From positions 1 to 14,494 of the forward strand of contig WRCI01000024.1 of assembly GCA_009784145.1 (NCBI GenBank): 14,494 nt of DNA, written 5' to 3'. The translations under genes and the position numbers were made by a program. Below are positions 1-7,005 of the stretch, one piece after another. How positions within the stretch are numbered: position 1 is the stretch's first letter; every line of letters starts with the position of its first letter. The notes beneath the pieces are model-generated. The model ran no database searches, was not told the origin of the DNA, and was given only the letters and a program-made list of their open reading frames with translations. The DNA is from Methanobrevibacter sp. Lineage in GTDB: Archaea; Methanobacteriota; Methanobacteria; Methanobacteriales; Methanobacteriaceae.

Positions 1-249
1 ATATAATGACTTATTTTTATATATTAATTCAGTATAATAATTTATTTTTATTATAATTATAATATAATAACTTAATTTCATTGATTATAAAAATATCAAA
101 ATAAATTAGATTTTTCAATATTATATTAAAAATTGAATAATATTATATTAAAAATTGAATATTATAATTGTAAAAAATAAGATAATAAATAAAATTTAGA
201 TAACTATAAATAAAAAATTTTAAATAAAATTTCTTATAAATATATTTTT
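1..249. other. AT-rich leader region upstream of pyrI
   Basis: No gene is visible in this stretch on either strand. It holds a perfect 22-bp tandem duplication at 117-138 and 139-160. A TATA-like element (ctataaata, about 203-211) lies some 40 bp before the pyrI ATG and could be its promoter. No Shine-Dalgarno sequence precedes the ATG. Confidence 0.6.
117..160. repeat. 22-bp perfect tandem duplication
   Basis: Two identical 22-bp copies (117-138 and 139-160), each starting aatattatatt and ending aaattgaat, sit head to tail in the AT-rich region before pyrI. A possible relic of replication slippage; no function can be assigned. Confidence 0.8.
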
Positions 250-711
250 ATGAAAAAACCTGAAATGAAAGTTGAACCAATTAAGAATGGTACAGTTATT
301 GATCATATTACAGCTAATAAGTCCCTTCATGTTTTAAGGATTTTAGGACTTCCTAATGATGATATTAATTTGTCAATAGCTATGAATGTTCATTCTCAAA
401 GTAAAAAAAGAAAAGATGTTGTAAAAATTGAAAATAGGGAGCTTGATTCAAGTGAACTACACCAAATCGCACTTGTTGCTCCTAAAGCTACCATTAACAT
501 AATTAGAGATTATGATGTTATATCTAAAGAAAAAGTTAGTTTTATGAAAGAATTAAAATCAATTATTAATTGTACTAATTCTAATTGTATTTCAAATACA
601 AATGAACCAATTGAATCTCGTTTTGAACTGTTAAAAACTTCTCCAATACTTTTAAGATGTTACTTTTGTGAAAGGTTAATTGATGCTGAAGAGATTAATA
701 AACAATTTTAA
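250..711 (+). CDS. pyrI: Aspartate carbamoyltransferase regulatory chain
   Basis: This is the regulatory subunit of aspartate carbamoyltransferase. It binds nucleotide effectors and, through a zinc domain, holds catalytic PyrB trimers in the holoenzyme that commits carbamoyl phosphate and aspartate to pyrimidine synthesis. The 153-residue length is normal for the family. The N-terminal allosteric domain shows the typical GTVIDHI (14-20) and a later VAPKATINII segment. The C-terminal zinc site is complete: Cys108, Cys113, Cys137 and Cys140 in a C-x4-C...C-x2-C arrangement. The ATG at 250 gives the family's normal N-terminus. It has no recognisable Shine-Dalgarno sequence, so the transcript may be leaderless or have a very short leader. 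The catalytic gene pyrB is not next to it within this window. A 15-bp repeat array starts at its last codons. Confidence 0.95.
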   Translation: MKKPEMKVEPIKNGTVIDHITANKSLHVLRILGLPNDDINLSIAMNVHSQSKKRKDVVKIENRELDSSELHQIALVAPKATINIIRDYDVISKEKVSFMKELKSIINCTNSNCISNTNEPIESRFELLKTSPILLRCYFCERLIDAEEINKQF

Positions 712-873
712 TTATAACTGTTTTAATTATAATAATTTTAACTATAATCATTTTAATTGTTGTGATTTTGATTTTAACAGTTTTAACTATAGAAATTTAA
801 ATTATAACAATTTTACTTGCATTGATTTTAATTTTAGAAATTTTAATTTTAATAATAATTTTAATTTTAGAGC
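702..873. repeat. 15-bp tandem array downstream of pyrI
   Basis: The core tttta (or a one-base variant) recurs at 706, 721, 736, 751, 766, 781, 796, 811, 826 and 841, an exact 15-bp spacing, and once more at 859 after a 3-bp insertion. Because 15 is a multiple of three, the + frame from 680 to 901 stays open. It would read as five-residue units such as NFNYN, CFNYN, HFNCC and DFDFN, with Phe or Leu at the centre and mostly Asn/Asp/His/Ser before it, faintly like pentapeptide repeats. There is no Shine-Dalgarno sequence, and the start (TTG 680 or ATG 683) lies inside pyrI. A non-coding repeat is the safer reading. Confidence 0.75.
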
Positions 874-917
874 TATTGTGTTTGATTTTATAATATTTTA
901 ATAAATGTGGATTGAAT

Positions 918-1730
918 TTATTTAATAAATCCATTATATCTTAAAAAGAAAATCATTTGTCTATAGGACTGTTTAACACTTCCTTTAGCTATTTTTCCAT
1001 GAGGTGTTTTAACTTCACAAGTCACAGCAGGTATACTCTTTAATGTTAATACATCTTCAAGAGCACCAGGATATTCAGTTCCAGCTATTTTACCATTTTT
1101 ATAACCATGTCCAGTTAATTTTGAAATAGCTATTGCCATTTTAGAACTTCTACTATCAGGGAATTCATTACCCATAATAACAGTTCTACCAGGATTTCCT
1201 CTAGGTCGTGTACAATGGAAATCTCCTGCAACAGTTACTTTTTTATCTATTGCATATTTAACAATATTATTTGTTATACTTCCTTTTTTATTAGCTATTG
1301 TATTTAAATTTCTACCATTATGGGTTCTAATATTTAAAGAGCTTCCTTTTGGTGTAACAAAGGGCATAACATATATAGTTCCATTTATTTTCTTTCTTTT
1401 ATTAAGATTGTTAATAAGTCTCATAGCTGCAACTTGAGATGAAAGTTCATTTCCATGTACTCCTGCAACCATTATAGTTACTGGACCTTCACCATTTCCA
1501 AATTTAACAACAGGTGTACCTTTTTTTGCAGCTTTAAGAACTTGACGAGTTAAATTTGTTTTAGGAAGTTCTTTACTTAGAACCTTATTTTTTGTAATTT
1601 CTCCACCAGTTCCCCATTTTTCTACTGTGATTGTAGCTGCAGAACTTATTTGAATAGCTACTAAAAAAATAGATATTAATAATAATGATAATATAATAAT
1701 TTTTATTAATTTATTAGTTTTAATAAACAT
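918..1730 (-). CDS. Secreted M14-like zinc hydrolase (AstE/AspA-like)
   Basis: Predicted exported zinc-dependent hydrolase of the carboxypeptidase A / succinylglutamate desuccinylase superfamily. Residues 1-32 form a signal peptide or membrane anchor: a short Lys-containing start, then a long Ile/Leu run ending ISSAA. In the mature part the zinc ligands are visible as HGNE (His92, Glu95) and the later His162 in GDFHCT. NGRNLN (138-143) matches the substrate-binding Asn-Arg region of M14 enzymes, and Glu229 in TCEVKT is the likely general base. The substrate is not determined; a cell-wall peptide or small amide outside the cell would fit. An in-frame TTG at 1739 would add three residues, but the GGAGG there reads better as the ribosome binding site of the ATG at 1730, although only 2 nt away. 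It is followed by two more minus-strand genes upstream, each with its own large spacer. Confidence 0.78.
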   Translation of the reverse strand: MFIKTNKLIKIIILSLLLISIFLVAIQISSAATITVEKWGTGGEITKNKVLSKELPKTNLTRQVLKAAKKGTPVVKFGNGEGPVTIMVAGVHGNELSSQVAAMRLINNLNKRKKINGTIYVMPFVTPKGSSLNIRTHNGRNLNTIANKKGSITNNIVKYAIDKKVTVAGDFHCTRPRGNPGRTVIMGNEFPDSRSSKMAIAISKLTGHGYKNGKIAGTEYPGALEDVLTLKSIPAVTCEVKTPHGKIAKGSVKQSYRQMIFFLRYNGFIK

Positions 1731-1850
1731 TGCCTCCAATTTCCATATTAAATGGTTAATAGTTTGGTGTTAGCTATATTGAATTATTAACTATAATTTT
1801 AACTTTTTTAAGTTATTAATTATAAATATATTCTATCAAATTAAGTATTA

Positions 1851-1959
1851 TAAAATAATGTATTTTATATTTAAATAATGTATTTTAATTTTAAATAATA
1901 TGTTTTTTATATAAATAATAATAATAATAATTTTATTTTAAATAATATGTTTTTTATAT
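1851..1959. repeat. Degenerate 20-25 bp tandem repeat
   Basis: Five consecutive units begin at 1851, 1871, 1891, 1913 and 1938. Most start with taaataat, continue with a variant of gtatttta, and end in tat/aat. Unit lengths are 20, 20, 22, 25 and 22 bp. The fourth unit carries a run of ATA/ATAA triplets. Confidence 0.65.
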
Positions 1960-2117
1960 AAATATTAATAATTTTATATAAAAATTATATATCTATATAA
2001 CTAATCTAATTTCTTATAGTAAAAATAGTACTTTATCATACTAAAAATAGTGTTTTATTATAGTAAAATATCATATTATATTTATCTTTTTAATTATATT
2101 TAAAGTTTCCTATAACT

Positions 2118-2166
2118 ATTATAAACTAATATGATTATTATAAACTAATATAATTATTATAAATTC
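2118..2166. repeat. 19-bp tandem repeat, two and a half copies
   Basis: Units at 2118-2136 and 2137-2155 both begin attataaactaatat and differ at one base (gatt versus aatt). A third partial copy starts at 2156. It lies just beyond the 3' end of the GMC oxidoreductase gene. Confidence 0.7.
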
Positions 2167-2218
2167 TTTTTAAATGAAAATATTCTCTTTAGGGTTCAAA
2201 TAACTTTTTTTAGTTGAT

Positions 2219-3487
2219 TTATTTATAATTAGATATTAAATATTTAGAAAGTCTTTTGCTCAATGCTAATATTGTTAAAATAGGAGGGGCTCCAGGTGCA
2301 ATTGGTAGGACACTTGCATCACTTACAAAAAGCCCTGCAATTTCTGTTTGAAGATTTTCATCAACAATTTCTCCAATAGCTGCTGTTCCTCCAGGATGAG
2401 CTCCTCTAAGATTTGTTGAAATAATTGTATTTGGATCAACTCCAGATTCTATTAATATTGAACCTGCAACTGCTGAACCTTCTGCTATAAATTTGAAATC
2501 TTTAATAGAATTTATTTTCACAACTTTTCCATTTTCAACATATCCATAATTATCATCAGGAATCTTTACCATAATACTTAAAATGTCTTTATCTTTTGCT
2601 TTTTGTTTTTTAAGTTCATTAGCTACAAATTGTGAATAATGAGGTGCTAAAATATAGTTATCACCTATTACAAGCCCATTCATTTGAACTTCTTTATTAA
2701 ATCCAATATCTTTTAATATTCCTCCAACTGTGATGAATGAATCCATAAATAATTTTTCCCCAGCATTTATTCCTAACTTTTGAAGTAATGTTGCAGAAGC
2801 TATTGCTCCTCCAGATAATATAACTAAATCTGTTTCAATAAAATTTTCATTATCATTATTAGTTTTATCGGCATCATGTTTATTGTTATCATTTAAAGAT
2901 TCACTTTGAGAAGTATTTCTTTTTATAAACACTCCATTAACTTTATTATCTTCAACTGATATATTCACCACTTCTGTATTATCTAAAAGGGTAGCTCCAT
3001 TTTCAATAGCTATTTTTACAAAATCGATAGCTGTCCACTTCGCATTTAATGGACAACCAAAAGCACATTTTCCACAAGGAACACATTTATCATCATTTAT
3101 AAATTTAGGCATTTTTATAGGGTTGAGATTGAGTTTTTCAGCTATTTCCATGAATTTTTTTGTTCCTTTTCCAAAATGGTCATCATTCATTTCATGAACT
3201 TGTAGGAGTTTTTCAACTTCATTTAATTCTTCTGTTATTGAAATATCATAAGTTTTAAGCTCTTTTTCAAGAACTTTAACTCCATTTCCTACAGCTACTG
3301 TAGTTGTACCACCAACACAAGTAGTTTTAAGTAAATCTATATTCTCATCAGTTTTATCATAATATTTAAATGCATTTTTAGTTTTTATGAAAGGTCCTTT
3401 TTCAATAATTGTCACTGGAATATTAGCTAAAGCTAATTCCATTGCTAATATTCCTCCTCCAGCTCCTGAACCAATAATTGTTATCAT
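2219..3487 (-). CDS. GMC-type FAD-dependent oxidoreductase with 4-Cys motif
   Basis: Predicted flavoprotein dehydrogenase of the glucose-methanol-choline (BetA-like) superfamily. The N-terminal FAD Rossmann motif is GSGAGG at residues 7-12, followed by the acidic end of strand two (IIEKGP). A TCVGGTTTVAVGN stretch near residue 56 fits the flavin-contact loop. Four cysteines at 135, 138, 141 and 145 (CVPCGKCAFGCP) resemble the CxxCGxCxxGC segment of long-chain alcohol oxidase relatives and could hold an Fe-S cluster. The C-terminus has the catalytic-region HPGGT (364-368) and the FAD-closing GLFVSDASVLP (385-395) plus APPILTI. Residues about 191-217 are an Asn/Asp/Ser-rich low-complexity insertion. 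At 422 residues it is short for the superfamily. The substrate is unknown. A modest Shine-Dalgarno sequence (agagatgat) precedes the ATG. Confidence 0.85.
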   Translation of the reverse strand: MITIIGSGAGGGILAMELALANIPVTIIEKGPFIKTKNAFKYYDKTDENIDLLKTTCVGGTTTVAVGNGVKVLEKELKTYDISITEELNEVEKLLQVHEMNDDHFGKGTKKFMEIAEKLNLNPIKMPKFINDDKCVPCGKCAFGCPLNAKWTAIDFVKIAIENGATLLDNTEVVNISVEDNKVNGVFIKRNTSQSESLNDNNKHDADKTNNDNENFIETDLVILSGGAIASATLLQKLGINAGEKLFMDSFITVGGILKDIGFNKEVQMNGLVIGDNYILAPHYSQFVANELKKQKAKDKDILSIMVKIPDDNYGYVENGKVVKINSIKDFKFIAEGSAVAGSILIESGVDPNTIISTNLRGAHPGGTAAIGEIVDENLQTEIAGLFVSDASVLPIAPGAPPILTILALSKRLSKYLISNYK

Positions 3488-3520
3488 ATTTAATCATCTC
3501 TTCTTAATTATTGAAATAAC

Positions 3521-3591
3521 TTTAGTTTTATATTAAATAGTTTTACTTTAAATTAAATAGCTTTATTCTACATTAAATAACTTTATTTTTT
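3521..3591. repeat. 20-bp tandem repeat before the GMC gene
   Basis: Units at 3521-3540, 3541-3560 and 3561-3580 each end in attaaatag or attaaataa and are exactly 20 bp long, with a partial fourth copy following. They occupy the upstream region of the minus-strand oxidoreductase gene, so they overlap its likely promoter area. Confidence 0.65.
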
Positions 3592-3657
3592 CTTAAACTA
3601 TATTAAATTAGTATATATTTTATATATATATATTTTATATATTTTTTTTATTTTTAG

Positions 3658-4428
3658 CTAATTAATCTTATTATTTATAACAGAACCATTTAAATTACTA
3701 AAATCAACACTAAAGTCAATATTATCTAAATTTTGGAAAAATTCTGTAATAAATTTTAAGGTTGCATCATTTGTTTCATTTAAGTAAGTTTCATAAATTA
3801 AAGTAGGAGTTCCATTTTTTAAAATTGGTATAGATATAAAATCAGGACTTGTAGGGTTTCCATCTTCTTCAGGAACAAATTTTAGAAGACTCATATTAGT
3901 CATATTATTTATAATCATTAAACCTATATTCACAGATTCAGCATCATTTAAAGGAGCTATTATGAAATTATATTCTTCATAAACTCCTCTATGTGAGTGG
4001 ACATCAACTACAAAGCTATAATTTTGTTCATTTATATGTGGGACAACATATTTTTCTCCCAATAGCTGTCCATTCATTCTTCCTTTTGCAAAATCAGTTC
4101 TATCTTTTGTAACATTTATTATATAAATATAATAAGCATTTTGAATATTAGAATTACTTTTATTTGATCTTATTAAATTTACTAATGCTTCATGAGAATT
4201 ATATTCAAGAGGATGAGTTCCAATAATAAATGCTATTCTATTAGGAGAACTTAAATTTCCATAAGGACCTTCAATTTTCACAGTTCCTAATTCATCATCA
4301 TTATTGGATAATGTTTTTTGAGGATAGTCTTCTTTCATAAATATAGTAAAAATTGATGCAATTAAAATTAAAACCATGACTACAGTTAAAATACCAATTA
4401 TTTTATTATTCATATTTTTATCACACAT
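3658..4428 (-). CDS. Membrane-anchored M14-like zinc hydrolase homologue
   Basis: I do not recognise a named family member, but the fold signature is visible. Residues 8-31 form one hydrophobic segment with a short Lys/Asn-rich N-terminus, giving an anchor with the rest of the protein outside. Then come HPLE (His72, Glu75) and VDVHSH (His144 or His146), the same H-x-x-E...D-x-H order as in the secreted hydrolase at 918-1730. GRMNG (116-120) and Glu213 in IYETYL stand where the substrate-binding and general-base residues would be. It is therefore probably a divergent M14-like metallohydrolase, although very little sequence is shared outside these motifs. ATG 4428 is the outermost start. ATG 4413 (M6) is preceded by a gtgtgat element about 6 nt away and is an equally good start. 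Confidence 0.62.
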   Translation of the reverse strand: MCDKNMNNKIIGILTVVMVLILIASIFTIFMKEDYPQKTLSNNDDELGTVKIEGPYGNLSSPNRIAFIIGTHPLEYNSHEALVNLIRSNKSNSNIQNAYYIYIINVTKDRTDFAKGRMNGQLLGEKYVVPHINEQNYSFVVDVHSHRGVYEEYNFIIAPLNDAESVNIGLMIINNMTNMSLLKFVPEEDGNPTSPDFISIPILKNGTPTLIYETYLNETNDATLKFITEFFQNLDNIDFSVDFSNLNGSVINNKIN

Positions 4429-4914
4429 TTAATTTTTATTTGTATATAATAAATATAGTTGAATATGTTATATATTGTTTTATGAATTTTAAAAATAAGA
4501 TAAATTATGGGTTATTTATAGAATGAGATAAATAATATGTTATTTAGAAAAAAAGATAAATCATATGTTATTCATAAAAAATAAAATAAGTTATAGGTTA
4601 TTTATATAAAATAGAACAAGTTATAGGTTATTCATAAAAAATAAAATAAGTTATAGGTTATTTATATAAAATAGAACAAGTTATAGGTTATTTATATAAA
4701 ATAGAACAGTTATGGATTATTTATATAAAATAAGATGTTGAAAATAATATATAAAATTTATACTATAAAATATTTTATAGAATTTATATTATAAAAATTA
4801 ATTTATTTTAATTTAGTAATATAATAAATAAAATATTTTATAAAAAATATAAGTAAAATTTGTTTTATAGCATTTAATGATATTTAAATAAAATTAATAG
4901 GCATTATTAACTAT
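4429..4914. other. Gene-free spacer with 30-bp repeat array
   Basis: Between the membrane-anchored M14-like gene and the small cysteine gene. No coding potential seen. It holds the eight-unit repeat at 4501-4735, followed by plain A/T sequence rich in tataaaatattt-like stretches to 4900. Confidence 0.65.
4501..4735. repeat. Eight-unit 28-30 bp tandem array, ABAB order
   Basis: Units start at 4501, 4529, 4557, 4587, 4617, 4647, 4677 and 4707. The core is ttataggttatt. Two unit types alternate: type A ends ttcataaaaaataaaa, type B ends tttatataaaatagaa, in the order A, B, A, B, B, B' from 4557. The first two units are 28 bp and more diverged; the central ones are exactly 30 bp and almost identical. 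Units abut with no unique spacers, so this is not a CRISPR array. Confidence 0.85.
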
Positions 4915-5007
4915 TTATTCTGCATCCATCATTTCACCGTAAGTAATTTCTATCTCACAGCCTTTAGGACCACAGCAAAAATGTTGTAAATCAATTTGAA
5001 TTTCCAT
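4915..5007 (-). CDS. 30-residue cysteine-containing small protein
   Basis: A short gene encoding 30 residues, with a centre that reads HFCCGPKGCEIEI (residues 9-21) and an acidic C-terminus ending MMDAE. The three cysteines (11, 12 and 17) around Gly-Pro-Lys-Gly suggest a metal- or thiol-binding knuckle. No signal peptide or membrane segment is present. I recognise no family. It is supported by an excellent Shine-Dalgarno sequence (agaggtga, complement of 5013-5020) 5 nt before the ATG, by a TATA box at the right distance (complement of 5055-5063), and by a G+C content of 31 of 93 bases, an island in nearly pure A/T. It is divergent from tldD 470 bp away. TldD-type proteases act on small peptides, so a link is conceivable but unproven. 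Confidence 0.72.
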   Translation of the reverse strand: MEIQIDLQHFCCGPKGCEIEITYGEMMDAE

Positions 5008-5012
5008 GTTTT

Positions 5013-5063
5013 TCACCTCTTTGAAACTAATAACAATATATAATATGTTCGTTTGAATATAAA
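5013..5063 (-). promoter_or_regulatory. TATA box and Shine-Dalgarno of small cysteine gene
   Basis: Read on the minus strand, a purine-rich BRE-like gaaagata leads into a TATA element tttatattc (complement of 5055-5063). Transcription should start about 25 nt later, near 5034, leaving a leader of about 27 nt that contains agaggtga (complement of 5013-5020) before the ATG at 5007. The full set of spacings is what an expressed archaeal gene shows. Confidence 0.55.
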
Positions 5064-5477
5064 TATCTTTCTATCATTGTTGTAAATATTAGCTAAATTA
5101 GAAATTATAAATTATTAAAATTATATGATGGGTTGATATTTGTTAAAAAATCTATAATTAGAATAACTTTAGCTATATTCATTATTTAAAATAACCTTTT
5201 TTTTATAAATATGATCTTTTTTTATAAATATCACAATGTAATATATATTTTTATTTTATTAAATATGGGAAATTATTTATGTATTTAAGATAAATTATTA
5301 ATGTATTATTCATTAGATTATAATTATATTAAAATTATAATCATATTAAATTATTTATATTATCATAATATTAATTACAATTTATTATACTTGTTTATTA
5401 ATATTATTTATTAGGATTATTTATTAGTTATCCAGTATTAGGATTATTTATTTTTATCTTGGTTAGGTAGTGAGTAT
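5064..5477. other. Divergent spacer before tldD
   Basis: No gene seen. The region separates the minus-strand small gene from tldD. It has a near-repeat of ctttttttataaatat-like sequence at about 5191-5231 and a 17-bp direct repeat close to tldD (see next entry). Promoter elements for tldD should lie here, but no single TATA box stands out. Confidence 0.55.
5409..5452. repeat. 17-bp direct repeat upstream of tldD
   Basis: tattaggattatttatt occurs at 5409-5425 and again at 5436-5452, with starts 27 bp apart. The second copy ends 25 bp before the tldD ATG. The position would suit a regulator-binding or promoter element, but slippage is also possible. Confidence 0.6.
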
Positions 5478-6848
5478 ATGGAGAAAAATTTAGATTTTTT
5501 TAAAAAAATAATAGATAAAATTAGTGAAAAAGCTGATTATGTAGATATTAGAGCTGGATCAGGTAGTACCAGTAATATTTTAATGAAAGATAATAAGATT
5601 CAAGAAATCAATAATGGAATTGATATTGGTGCAAGAATACGAGTTTTAAATAATGGAGCTTGGGGATTTGCATTTACTAATGATTTAAATAAAATGGAAG
5701 AAATTGCTAATACTGCTATAAAACTTTCTAATGTTTTGAAAGGAGATGTAGAATTAGCTGAAACTGACATAATTGATGATAAAGTTAAAACTCCTCGAAA
5801 AATTTCACTTTCTGATGTTAGTATTGAAGATAAAATAGAGCTAATTACTGATGCAAACAATTCTGCAAACATTGATAATGTTGTAAGCACCACAGTTAAT
5901 TATTCAGACAGTGAATCTCAAACAATTTTTCTCAGTAGTGAAGGCAGTTCTATTATCATGGACGAAATTCGTGTTGGTTTATTTTTAAATGCAGTTGCAT
6001 CATCTGGAGAAGTTATTCAATTTGGACATGGTAGTATTGGTGGATCAAAAGGTTTCGAAGCTGTTCAAGAACAAGATATTGAAAAATTCGGACGAAAAAT
6101 TGGGGAAAAAGCTAATCGCCTACTTAAGGCTGAAACTCCTCCTTCTGGAAAATTTTCAATAATTGCTGATAATGAATTAACGGGTGTTTTTGTACATGAA
6201 GCTCTTGGTCATGCAGCTGAAGCTGATTTAATTCTTCAAAATGATTCTATATTAAAAGGAAAACTCAATGAAAAAATTGGTTCAAATATTGTTAATATTA
6301 TAGATGATGCTAGTGATAAAGATGGTTTTGGTTATTATTCTTATGATGGAGAAGGTGTAAAAACTGAAAAAAATCAACTTGTTAAAGATGGTAAATTAGT
6401 TTCATTACTTTCTTCAAGAGAATCAGCAGTAAAGTTAGGTATGAAATCTTCAGGAAATGCAAGATCTTCGATTACTGATCAGCCAATTGTAAGAATGAGT
6501 AATACTTATTTAGAACCAGGTTCTATGAGCTTTGAAGAGTTAATTGAAGATATAAAAGAAGGTATATATCTTAAAGGATCAAGAGGTGGTCAAGTAGATA
6601 CTGGTAAAGGAATTTTCCAATTTAATGCTGCAGAATCCTTTAAAATTGAGGAAGGTCAAATCACAAATCCACTTAGAGATGTTTCTCTTTCTGGAAATGT
6701 CTTAGAAACATTAAAAAATGTTGATGCAATTGGAAATGACTTTAAGTTAGGTATAGGATTTTGTGGAAAATCTGGACAAGTTGCTCCAGTAGGTGATGGT
6801 GGACCTCACACAAGGATATTAAATGCTATGGTAGGCGGAAGTAGTTAA
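5478..6848 (+). CDS. tldD: TldD-family metalloprotease
   Basis: TldD is the catalytic half of the TldD/TldE (PmbA) protease. In bacteria this heterodimer trims small unfolded peptides such as the microcin B17 leader and degrades the antitoxin CcdA; archaeal homologues are peptidases. The zinc motif HEALGH (residues 240-245) is intact, and Cys429 in [10 protein letters not shown] is the third ligand position known from bacterial TldD. The N-terminal half ([33 protein letters not shown]) is typical of the family, as is the GDGGPHTRI ending. At 456 residues it is full length. The ATG at 5478 follows an aggtagtgag element that acts as a Shine-Dalgarno sequence. The TldE partner is not in this window. 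The AMMECR1 gene follows in the same direction after 157 bp, with its own ribosome binding site. Confidence 0.94.
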   Translation: MEKNLDFFKKIIDKISEKADYVDIRAGSGSTSNILMKDNKIQEINNGIDIGARIRVLNNGAWGFAFTNDLNKMEEIANTAIKLSNVLKGDVELAETDIIDDKVKTPRKISLSDVSIEDKIELITDANNSANIDNVVSTTVNYSDSESQTIFLSSEGSSIIMDEIRVGLFLNAVASSGEVIQFGHGSIGGSKGFEAVQEQDIEKFGRKIGEKANRLLKAETPPSGKFSIIADNELTGVFVHEALGHAAEADLILQNDSILKGKLNEKIGSNIVNIIDDASDKDGFGYYSYDGEGVKTEKNQLVKDGKLVSLLSSRESAVKLGMKSSGNARSSITDQPIVRMSNTYLEPGSMSFEELIEDIKEGIYLKGSRGGQVDTGKGIFQFNAAESFKIEEGQITNPLRDVSLSGNVLETLKNVDAIGNDFKLGIGFCGKSGQVAPVGDGGPHTRILNAMVGGSS

Positions 6849-6922
6849 ATTACTAAAAAGTATTTAATAGCAATGATTATTATAAGATTAATTAACTTTG
6901 GTGAAGTTAAATTTAGACTATT

Positions 6923-6989
6923 TGAGAGAATAAATTTTAACTAATGAGAAATTAGATTTTAATTAAATGAGAGAATAAATTTTAACTAA
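6923..6989. repeat. 22-bp direct repeat in tldD-AMMECR1 spacer
   Basis: The same 22 bases, starting tgagagaataaa and ending ttttaactaa, occur at 6923-6944 and 6968-6989, so the unit is 45 bp long. The second copy ends just before the Shine-Dalgarno sequence of the AMMECR1 gene. This could be a duplicated leader element. Confidence 0.7.
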
Positions 6990-7005
6990 GGATAGAGGAG
7001 ATTAA

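Larger units (their letters stand above)
1731..2218. other. Gene-free AT-rich spacer with tandem repeats
   Basis: No supported gene. The spacer lies between two minus-strand genes and must hold the promoter of the M14-like gene. It contains two repeat clusters (1851-1959 and 2118-2166). A near-duplicate of aaaaatagt also occurs at about 2020-2052. Confidence 0.65.

Noticed and set aside
680..901. Open frame of 73 residues overlapping the pyrI end
   Set aside because: It starts inside pyrI without a ribosome binding site and stays open because the underlying array has a 15-bp period. Kept as a repeat and a finding, not as a gene.
1728..1739. TTG at 1739 as the start of the secreted hydrolase
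   Set aside because: The TTG-GAG-GCA codons contain the GGAGG ribosome binding site, and the signal peptide reads naturally from ATG 1730.
2198..2220. Hairpin terminator after the GMC oxidoreductase gene
   Set aside because: An imperfect inverted repeat (aaataact/agttgattt) overlaps the stop codon, but no T-tract follows in the direction of transcription.
3609..3650. Alternating TA palindrome after the membrane-anchored hydrolase gene
   Set aside because: Self-complementary only because of simple TA runs; no specific structure can be supported.
4501..4735. CRISPR array
   Set aside because: Units of about 30 bp abut directly, with no unique spacers and no cas genes nearby.
5600..5893. Minus-strand open frame inside tldD
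   Set aside because: Antisense shadow of a well-supported gene, with no ribosome binding site and hydrophobic composition typical of antisense frames.
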